Positions 1 to 6,788 of a DNA stretch of 22,754 nt are shown here, in pieces. The position numbers and the translations under genes are program-made. How positions within the stretch are numbered: the first letter of the stretch is position 1; the number at the start of each line of letters is the position of its first letter. The stretch comes from Acanthaster planci. Taxonomy: Eukaryota > Echinodermata > Asteroidea > Valvatida > Acanthasteridae. The stretch covers positions 632,665 to 655,418 of the forward strand of contig NW_019091518.1 in assembly GCF_001949145.1 (NCBI RefSeq), written 5' to 3'. A model generated the notes under the pieces. It searched no databases, was not told the origin of the DNA, and was given only the letters and a program-made list of their open reading frames with translations.

Positions 1-204
1 GCCGTGAATATTTAAGAATGCATTCCTCATGTAGTAACTTCAAGAAGTGAATGTTAGCATGGCAGACTCATTGCTTTGCCTGTGCTCGATCCCAGCTCCA
101 AAACACAGAAAATCACGGCGTGAATTTTTTCGATTCCATTAAAGAAGGTGAAAGTCCCAACCAGCAACTGTCAGAGACAAGGACTGGCTTCTTGGAGGGG
201 GAGG

Positions 205-327
205 TTATGATGTCAGCTCCGAGTAGCAGTTATCACAGACACGGACTGGCTTCTTGGAAGACGCGATAGTGGCAGATTTGGCTGAGCACTCGTTGCAGAA
301 GATGTTGCCGCACTGACGGCAGTGATG
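205..327 (-). CDS. EEA1: EEA1 terminal exon: second half of the FYVE finger and stop
   Basis: The acceptor CCACAG precedes the first codon CAT, so the basic PI3P-binding motif R(R/K)HHCR is split exactly between VRR in the previous exon and HHCRQCG here. Four Cys of this half (CRQC, FCNEC) and the RVCDNC motif supply the remaining zinc ligands. The protein ends seven residues after the last zinc cysteine, close to the vertebrate protein. Only 204 bases of 3' flank are in the window, and I see no AATAAA on the minus strand there. Confidence 0.95.
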   Translation of the reverse strand, partial: HHCRQCGNIFCNECSAKSATIASSKKPVRVCDNCYSELTS

Positions 328-3300
328 CTGTGGAAGAAGGGAAGGAAACACCAAACAAACCTTCAGTCTTAAAGCCTTTCATTTATAAACCACTCGTCTA
401 GTATACACGTCATAGGGCACCGCAAACGTGGTGTTTTAAAAACACTCCCGACACTGGCAGGAAAAAGTGTTGCGAGATTTTACATATCCTCCAGTGTGAA
501 CTCGTCAATGAATCTGGAAGATAATTGCGCCCACCCTTCTGACAGTGACAGAGAACGCTTTGTCGCACGCCATGCAGGACTTGACTTCGGTGTCATCTGC
601 CCACTTGCGAGCCATCTGCTTGGACTGGACGATCTGCAAGTTCTGGTTCTCCCGACCCAGCTCGTGCATGGCCGCTTGGGCGTCATCCAGCTTCCGACGG
701 AGCTCCACCACCTTGGTCTGCAGCTTCTCTACATCGCCCTCGCTGGCCAAACACCTGCAAGAAGACAACCAGTGACATCGTTGATTCACCGTGTCCCTTC
801 CTGAGAGGACGCTAAAAACCAAATCCCTGAACTTACAATGAATGGATCCCTACACAGTCAAAAAATAGTTGGGCAGGAGAGATCAAGCATTCGCTAGGGT
901 GTAACTTGATCCTGGCGACCTGGCAATGCAACTTTAAGAGCTAAATCAGCCTGACGGACCAAAAAGGCTGGAGACACATTCGGTGACAAGTCAGCGCATT
1001 GAACAAACAATAATCAATTTGAAGACGTGAAAACTTTAATGAGGCCAACATTTGAAGAACACAATGTAGTTTCATTCAGTCTTCTACTCTGAGGTTTTTT
1101 AGATTTATCAAAGTAAAAATATCAGTTTGGGCACAAATAAAGACCCAAATCAGAGGAAGATTGCCCACCTTTCCAAGAGGGTTCGTCGTTCATCTTGATT
1201 ATTCTGAATGGTTGCTTCCAGCACTAGAAACAAGATCAGTGACAAAAGACAACTTAGCTAATGCATGCAATGTGCTATTTTTCCTGTTTATCTGCCAGTA
1301 TTTGTCCACATCTCTCCGCCCCTGTAATTGTCCTCTTCCTCTCTCTTTATGCGCCTGCTACTTCCCCCTGATCATCCACTACTTTCTCTAGTTCCATGTA
1401 TCAGCCTATATTTGTCCAGGTCCGTTCACCTTTTATTTCTGTCTGTCCATCTACCCACTTGCTACTTTTCCCTTCAATTCCTGCTTACTATCTCTAGTTT
1501 CTCGTACCGGTCTATATTTGTCCTTGTCTGTCCACCCTTTTATCACCCTACGTCTCTCCCCAACCCCACCTGCTGCTTCTCCCCTGAGTTCATCCACAAC
1601 TTTCTCCAGCTCTTGTTTCCTGGTATCGGCTTGTGAGAGATCGCTCCGTAGCGTAGCCAGGTTTTCATTCAGAGCACTGAGCTGCATGTTGGAACGTTGC
1701 TCCAATTCCTCCATCTGATGCTGTAGATCTGCCTTGGCTTGTTCTTCACTGGCCTGTTTGTATCCACATCAAGCAATCATTGAAACAAACCTCCTGAGCA
1801 CTAAGACGAAGGGAATTCAATTTTTTTTTCGCCAACCAATTTGTTATTCCTGCATCTTCAACTAAGGCTGAGTCAAGTTGAATTAACCAAATATTTGATT
1901 ACTTGGCATTCCATTCAATTAAATATTTGGCATATTCCAAAGAAATCTGAAGAAAAAAATTGTTAAACAAAAAATTAATGGAAAATACTTAGCGGTCTTA
2001 CTGGTAGCCATAGATATTCAACCACAATCAAGTTTACTTATAATGCCTTCATGTTTCAGTAGTTTTTCACCTCTAAATATTCAATTTCAATGATACTTGA
2101 ATATTTGATTATCAACCAGCCAAATATTTGAATAATAAGTGGATAACTCACTAGTTTGTTTTGCAAAGCGGCCGATTCATCCCTCAGCATTGTCTGCACC
2201 TTGTGCGCCACCTCTTTGCTCTCGCCAAACTCCGCCTCCAACTTGGCCAGCTGGGTCTCCTTGTCCATCAGCTGAGACTGTAGGTCCAGCTTGTGCTTGA
2301 TCAGGAGCTGTTTGGCCTCCTGCATGGCTGCCGCCTCCTGCCGATTTCAAACAGTCAAAGCCGATTGGTGGAAATCCACACAGCCCTATCAAATGATGAG
2401 CATACTAGCTCGCTATTCCCTGCCTGGAGGAGTTTTAATGCCTCCTGAGCGCAGTCATTTTCGAGTTCATGTGTGGATTTGTGGAAGATAATGAAATATG
2501 AGGGAACAAACTCTGAATTGTACAACATGCGAAAATTACATACAGCACACTTTCATCATAAGTATAAAACTTTTAAAAATGCAAACTTCATCTTCAACCC
2601 AATCAACAGCCATCTGCATTGCTTACTCAGGGCAAAACGATACACTCATAAATTAAGATTGTTAGCTCTTTGGGGTATTGGCACTGCTGACACATCACTT
2701 CCAAATACCTACGCAGACATGCAAACAGTTGCAAAAAAGCTTTACATAATTTCAAACATTCCCTAGGTTACTACCTAAATATGTCCAATTCTGCATGCTT
2801 TGCAGGCTATAAATGTCAATGTACAAAACCTGCAACACTTGATACTTTCAACACTGTTCCTTTCACGCTCAACAGGTATGACGATATCAAGAGGATTACC
2901 AAAATGGCAGGTGGTGGTTGTTGCTAAGCCCACCCAGATCTACACTAGTGATTCACAATGTTGCTTTGAAATACCAAAATGCCCAACTCGGGAAACAACA
3001 GAGGGCTGCGTTATTCAAAATCATGTACAAATACTTGTTCACCTTTTCAGCACGCTTAAAAATGAAACCGTACGCTACGTGAGATGCTTCGGGCGACTTC
3101 CTACCTTGGCTCTGTCCTCTTTCTCTTGCTGTGACGCTGTGTGAAGCTCCGTCAGCTGATTACCCAGCGACATCTTGGCCTCCTCCAACTCCCGCACCTT
3201 GCCGGTCAACTTCCCGATTTCCACCTGCTTGGCAGCCTGCGGATAGAGAGAGTTTGTCCACTGTAAAGAGACCGAAGTCGGAGACTCCTTGCACGGCGGT

Positions 3301-4473
3301 TGAGGGCGCTATTCACTGGAACTGTGATTGCAAAGGGTTTCATTTTCCCCTGATCTAGGCTCCAGCACCGGCTGTGGGTTGAAGCTCCAGTCTCATGAAT
3401 TTCTATGATGTAGACCAGGAGCTGGGGGTATTTCTATTTTCTTCCCACTGCACAACGTTCCAAAATGACTGTGAAACACGGGACAATGCAAAAGACAATG
3501 GCAAGACAGACAAAGGCAGTAGCGTGACAAACAAACATCCAATACCAGGAGCATGTTTTCGCAATCCCGACTGCAAACATGTTTCAGCTTCGGTCAGTGC
3601 TTGGGTTGTTTTAGCCTTCGTGACATCACTGTTCTAGCCAAACGAGAACTGAAGGTTGGAGTTGGTTCCGCAATGGATTTAAAATAGCAGACAACTTTTT
3701 AAAAGTCATCAAAGAAGAGGCACAGGTTTTCAGGTGGATTGCCTGTTGAATAAGTCTTTGACCAATAGGGTGACAAAACAAAGGTCCAAGTCACACTTAC
3801 ATCTTCCTGTTTCAGAGACTGGTATCTCCCAATCTCAGCCTTCAACTCTTCGTCTAGTTCAGTCACCCTGGCATCCAACACCATTTTTACCTGCAAATAC
3901 ACAACCAAAGGGAATATTGTGGTAATTCTATCATTCACTCCAGGGCAGACTGTTGTGTTTTATTCCAACAAAACCCTTTGTTGACAGAGACTTCTGCAAA
4001 GGACCAGCAACTCTGATTCTTTACGCTTGCAAACTCCAGACATGTCAGTACCATGGGCATTGGGGTAGGGGAGTGGGGTGTGTGCGCCACTGTCTTCCCT
4101 TGGGAAAAACTTGTCTTGTGAATAGTCTGGAGACTGATCTTGAGATTGGTCTTGCGTCTGGCCTGGTGTCTGGTCTTGTGTCTGGTCTGGTGTCTGGTCT
4201 TGTGTCTGGTCTGGTGTCTGGTCTTGCGTCTGGTCTGGTGTCTGGTCTTGCGTCTGGTCTGGTGTCTGGTCTTGTGTCTGGTCTTGTGATGGTCTCAACT
4301 CCACCACTAGCATCCAGGTGAGTCTGTGACCATACCTCCTGTAGTCCTTCCACACTGCTCATGAGCGATGCTTCACTCCCTCGTACTCTCTCCAAGGATT
4401 CCTCCGTCTTTGTCAGCGTCTCATGGAGATTCTCCAACTCTTTCTGAAGGGCCTTACACTTCTCTTGTCCATC
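205..4473 (-). CDS. EEA1: EEA1 (early endosome antigen 1) orthologue, 3' eight exons, 5' partial
   Basis: This gene encodes a Rab5 effector that tethers early endosomes by binding PI3P through a C-terminal FYVE finger. In transcription order the exons are 4473-4336, 3890-3801, 3236-3105, 2337-2152, 1753-1570, 1223-1169, 754-535 and 327-205. All introns are GT-AG and all phases fit (0,0,0,0,0,1,0 at the seven joins, with the exon 1223-1169 ending two bases into a codon). The first seven exons give heptad-rich coiled coil (for example KALQKELENLHETL and LEATIQNNQDERR). The last two complete the FYVE domain, ending RVCDNCYSELTS and stop TAA at 205-207. LEATIQNNQDER, ELGRENQNLQI and the FYVE sequence closely match vertebrate EEA1 as I recall it, and separate it from RUFY or FYCO1. 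About 375 of an expected ~1,400 residues are present. The N-terminal zinc finger and most of the coiled coil were not found. Confidence 0.93.
535..754 (-). CDS. EEA1: EEA1 exon: end of coiled coil and first half of the FYVE finger
   Basis: The acceptor is TTGCAG and the donor GTGGGC. The exon adds one base to the split Arg codon (AG|G), then reads CLASEGDVEKLQ. It continues through ELGRENQNLQI to the WADD motif (WxxD, residues that contact the phosphoinositide), CMAC and FSVTVRR. This is the most strongly conserved stretch of EEA1. Overlapping open frames on the plus strand over this exon are shadows. Confidence 0.95.
1169..1223 (-). CDS. EEA1: EEA1 short 55-nt coiled-coil exon
   Basis: This exon is too short to stand out as an open frame. 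Acceptor TTTCTAG and donor GTGGGC bound the sequence LEATIQNNQDERRTLLE. It is required by phase: the exon above ends one base into a codon and the FYVE exon needs two bases in front, and this exon supplies both. The peptide matches the segment just before the FYVE-proximal region in vertebrate EEA1. Confidence 0.92.
1299..1632 (-). repeat. Tandem array of ~106-119 bp units built from an EEA1 exon end plus adjoining intron
   Basis: Three units lie head to tail. On the plus strand the word TATTTGTCC recurs at 1299, 1409 and 1515, and TAT/TAC-C-GG/AG-CT recurs at 1399, 1505 and 1624. The unit nearest the exon contains its last ~62 coding bases and the live donor GCAG|GTGGGG. The other two contain decayed versions (GTAGCAAGTGGGT and GTAGCAGGCGCAT). 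Coding frames run briefly into the copies and then break. Confidence 0.8.
1570..1753 (-). CDS. EEA1: EEA1 coiled-coil exon whose 3' edge is tandemly copied in the next intron
   Basis: Acceptor ACAAACAG leads into ASEEQAKADLQHQ. Donor GCAG|GTGGGG follows ELRGEAA. Heptads continue throughout. The last ~62 coding bases and the start of the intron recur in two decayed downstream copies (see the repeat at 1299-1632). Confidence 0.9.
1754..2151. repeat. AT-rich EEA1 intron with repeated AAATATTTG words
   Basis: The 398-bp intron is strongly AT-rich. The word (A/G)AATATTTG(A/G) occurs about four times (near 1889, 1920, 2098 and 2120), some followed by ATT or AAT. The outer copies are in similar context (AACCAAATATTTG and CAGCCAAATATTTG). 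It may be a degraded repeat. I see no coding sequence in it. Confidence 0.45.
2152..2337 (-). CDS. EEA1: EEA1 coiled-coil exon
   Basis: This exon has 62 codons, phase 0 at both ends, with acceptor CGGCAG and donor GTGAGT. It reads EAAAMQEAKQLL, then KLDLQSQLMDKETQLAKLE and on to LQNKL. It is a continuous coiled coil with no prolines. Confidence 0.9.
2338..3104. other. EEA1 intron, nothing further recognised
   Basis: This is AT-rich intron between two phase-0 coiled-coil exons. A 97-residue plus-strand open frame at 2473-2766 has no recognisable domain and no matching splice context. I treat it as chance. Confidence 0.6.
3105..3236 (-). CDS. EEA1: EEA1 coiled-coil exon
   Basis: This exon has 44 codons, phase 0 at both ends, with acceptor ATCCGCAG and donor GTAGGA. 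It reads AAKQVEIGKLTGKVRELEE and ends QQEKEDRAK. Confidence 0.9.
3237..3800. other. EEA1 intron, nothing further recognised
   Basis: This is intron between the exons at 3801-3890 and 3105-3236. No repeat or RNA gene was recognised. Confidence 0.6.
3801..3890 (-). CDS. EEA1: EEA1 coiled-coil exon
   Basis: This exon has 30 codons, phase 0 at both ends, with acceptor TATTTGCAG and donor GTAAGT. It reads VKMVLDARVTELDEELKAE and ends SLKQED. Confidence 0.88.
4138..4290. repeat. 12-bp minisatellite (GGTCTTGTGTCT / GGTCTGGTGTCT)
   Basis: About 12-13 tandem 12-mers lie in the EEA1 intron between the exons 4336-4473 and 3801-3890. Two variants, differing at the sixth base (T or G), alternate to make a partial 24-bp higher-order unit. 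Because the period is a multiple of three, open frames run through it on both strands (such as a repeated DQTQ frame). These are artefacts of the repeat, not proteins. Confidence 0.9.
4336..4473 (-). CDS. EEA1: EEA1 most upstream coiled-coil exon visible
   Basis: This exon has 46 codons, phase 0 at both ends, with acceptor TTGTGTAG and donor GTATGG. It reads DGQEKCKALQKELEN, then TKTEESLERVRGSEA and ends EGLQE. It is flanked on both sides by the same type of 12-bp minisatellite. I could not find the exon that should precede it at higher coordinates. Confidence 0.87.
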
Positions 4474-4624
4474 CTACACAATGTAACCAGATAATTGAAA
4501 CTAGTTTTATGCCATGAACCACTAATGAAACCATTCAGACCAGCTAAATGAAGCACCTTGCAACAGTGTAAATTTCAGGCCAGGTGAATATCCTGTCTGA
4601 CCAGAGTGGTAGTCAAGACCACTT

Positions 4625-4700
4625 CTACGACCTTCTCAAGACCACACAAGACCAACACAAGATCTCAAGTCTGAATTCAAGTCACAAGTTCCCGAAATGT
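4625..4700 (+). repeat. Dispersed repeat, copy 1 (related copy at 19545-19625)
   Basis: The words CAAGACCAACACAAGA, TGAATTCAAGTCACAAG and a trailing TTC...AAATG...CTGCA occur in the same order as in the copy near 19.6 kb. The CAAGACCA words also resemble the reverse complement of the adjoining 12-bp minisatellite unit. Confidence 0.6.
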
Positions 4701-4713
4701 GCTGCAACAAAAT

Positions 4714-4913
4714 GCATGGTCTTGTATCTGGTCTTGTGTCTGGTCTTGTGCATGGTCTTGTCTCTGGTCTCGTATCTGGTCTTGTGCATGGTCTTGTCTC
4801 TGGTCTTGTGCATGGTCTTGTGCATGGTCTTGTGTCTGGTCTTGTGCATGGTCTTGTGCATGGTCTTGTGTCTGGCCTTGTGCATGGTCTTGTGCATGGT
4901 CTTGTGCATGGTG
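4714..4913. repeat. 12-bp minisatellite (GGTCTTGTGTCT / GGTCTTGTGCAT)
   Basis: About 16-17 tandem 12-mers belong to the same family as the array at 4138-4290, with a second variant ending CAT in place of TCT. The array lies upstream of the most 5' EEA1 exon visible. Long open frames on both strands here come from the repeat. Confidence 0.9.
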
Positions 4914-5299
4914 CCTTTTGAAAACACTTGCATTGAACTCTGCAATCTGACAGGGATTTCTTTCACCATTGCCAAGGCTGCATGCAGAAGTTGCCGGTTT
5001 GGTCTGCTAAAAATGTGCCTGCATGTAAAGCAGATTTTTTTAACCACCACCAGCCTGGAACCTTAAAAAGTGTTATTCTGTGGAAGAAACCACCAGTCAA
5101 AAACTTGAGGGTTTTGATACTTGATGGCCATTTTTGACTGTTGCTTGAATGTGTTGTTGAAATGATGGTGCATTTTTTATACCTATACTTTGCTTACTGC
5201 TGTAAAAATAAATTCTTTGTTATCCAAGAGATGGAAATTTTCATGCTGGCATTTTCTCTTCACCAGTAAAGTGTCATTAGCAATATTTACACAGTGCTG

Positions 5300-5405
5300 C
5301 CCAAAAAAGCTTGCAAAAAAAAGAGGCTGTCCCAAGTGGGACTTGAACCATGCACGGCCTTAGCATATGACCAAGGTACCTGTAGTCTTGATGGTCAAAT
5401 AGTAA
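5300..5405 (-). mobile_element. Decayed tRNA-derived sequence (SINE remnant)
   Basis: On the minus strand, GGTTCAAGTCCCA at 5337-5349 is a good polymerase III B box. It is preceded by a possible anticodon arm (CTTGG...CTAAG). The D arm and acceptor stem do not pair, so this is not a functional tRNA gene. Confidence 0.4.
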
Positions 5406-5933
5406 AGCAAGTGATTCAGAAAGGGGAATGTTTGGATCCAAGCCTTTTGGGAAACACTAGCTACATGTACGCATATAGTTTTGGTAGTTACATGTACGTA
5501 AGGTCAGTTCATACTTGGTGCCATAGTGAGTACAAATGCGAATTTGTGACATCAGATCAAATCTTTGTGTGGCAAATTTGCCAAACTTGAACATACTTCA
5601 GCTCAAACAAAAGTTGCTGCAATGGTTTCATGACTTCAAATTGGCTTCACTTTCACATTTGTCCGTAGTAGGAGCCTGCCTTTACACGAAGAGTTAACAG
5701 CTGTGCATTGATGTATATAAGATACAGGAAGGCAATTGTACATGTAGCTGCCTACAGTATCTCTTGTCCTCTCTTAAACCAGGGCCAGCCACGAGTTGTT
5801 GACCAGACTACTCTCGATAGCAAGGTCAATCAAAACCTAATACTAGCTTCTAGCAGATATGGTCATCAAAAGAAGGCAAATGGCAGAGACATTAGCACCA
5901 CAAAGGACATGGGAATGGTAAAGTAGCCATTGT

Positions 5934-5980
5934 ATGACCACTTCATGCAAGATTACATGTAAACATATAGGGATTGCCTG
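5934..5980 (+). repeat. Partial repeat end, CCACTTCATGC type
   Basis: The words ACCACTTCATGC, GAT-ACATG and ATA-AGGGAT occur in the same order at 6962-7006. The two stretches are therefore related copies, and the motif matches the ends of the TTAA-flanked element at 11929-12597. Confidence 0.45.
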
Positions 5981-6628
5981 TGTTGTAACATGGAGGATGT
6001 TTAAATATGTTTCGGCAAATTCTGTTTGCATTTCTGGGTGACATCTACAGTGTATATACTTGTCTCCATGCTTGAGTGATTCCTAGAGACTTTGTACGCA
6101 CACCGAGGCTCAAACAAGTCTGTGGAGGTTGATGAGTGTGAGTGTGTCGCCCTGGCCAGGTGTTGCAGCGAATGTTGCCCCTGGACATACATGTACATGT
6201 AGTCTCACAATTTTTCAAACAGGAACATGTCCAATGGAGTGAGAAAGGTCATACAAATCTTGAAGTGGTGGCCTCCTAACTATGAGACAAAAGCAACATG
6301 TCTTCTGAGGCTGTTCGCAATAGAACATGAAAAACAGCTGCAAGCAATAACTTTTTGATCATTTGCTGGCAAATCGAGAGAATTGTAACTTTGATAATGA
6401 CTGTGGCCTTATCGAGCTGTTGGTTTAGGAGCTGAAGCTTTCTGGCCATTTACAACCTCTCCATTAAAAAAACAAAACTTGTCACAGGTGAAGAGTTTGT
6501 TTGACATTTTTATTTGAGCATACCTCCAGAGCATGCCCTGCATCATGATGGGAGACATATGCACCTGTGCTGATACCAGTTAAAAGGTTAACAGGACATT
6601 TTGAGTAATTTTTTTACTCAACCTGCAG

Positions 6629-6788
6629 GAGCTGAGCAGTGATGAGAATGCAGTAAAGTTGGCTGCCAAGTACCAGGCAAACATTGTCATAGCAACTGCA
6701 GCCCTGGCAACCCTCGCTGACAACCATGCCCCTGAGTATGAAAAAAACTGGCGTATTCCAGTGCAGATCAAGTTGGCTAAAACGGCAG
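6629..6788 (+). CDS. ICE2: ICE2 first visible exon
   Basis: The acceptor is ACCTGCAG and the donor GTAAGG. It reads ELSSDENAVKLAAKY and ends WRIPVQIKLAKTA plus one base. This corresponds to the human segment DPNAEKLVSRY...EQWEIPVCIQ, which lies about 290 residues into that protein. It is therefore an internal exon. Confidence 0.9.

Larger units (their letters stand above)
4474..6628. other. Gap between divergent EEA1 and ICE2 exons; no promoter or first exon recognised
   Basis: Besides the minisatellite, I see a tRNA-like remnant near 5300-5400 and a repeat end at 5934-5980. I also see ACATGTACATGT words near 6187. An open frame at 6227-6358 (43 residues, preceded by an AG acceptor) has no recognisable homology. 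I could not identify 5' exons of either gene, a CpG-rich block or a promoter. Confidence 0.5.

Noticed and set aside
496-804. Plus-strand open frames over the FYVE exon
   Set aside because: They are shadows of the minus-strand EEA1 exon, which has matching splice sites and strong homology.
3953-4437. Long open frames with DQTQ, RPDT or GLVS repeats on both strands
   Set aside because: They are readings of a 12-bp minisatellite, whose period keeps any frame open. Only 4336-4473 on the minus strand is real exon.
4584-5066. Long open frames with HKTM, GLVH or CMVL repeats
   Set aside because: These are also readings of the second 12-bp array. No splice context or domain supports them.
6227-6358. 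43-residue open frame preceded by an AG acceptor, considered as an ICE2 5' exon
   Set aside because: The sequence does not resemble the expected ICE2 N-terminal region, and there is no donor in a fitting phase before the next known exon.
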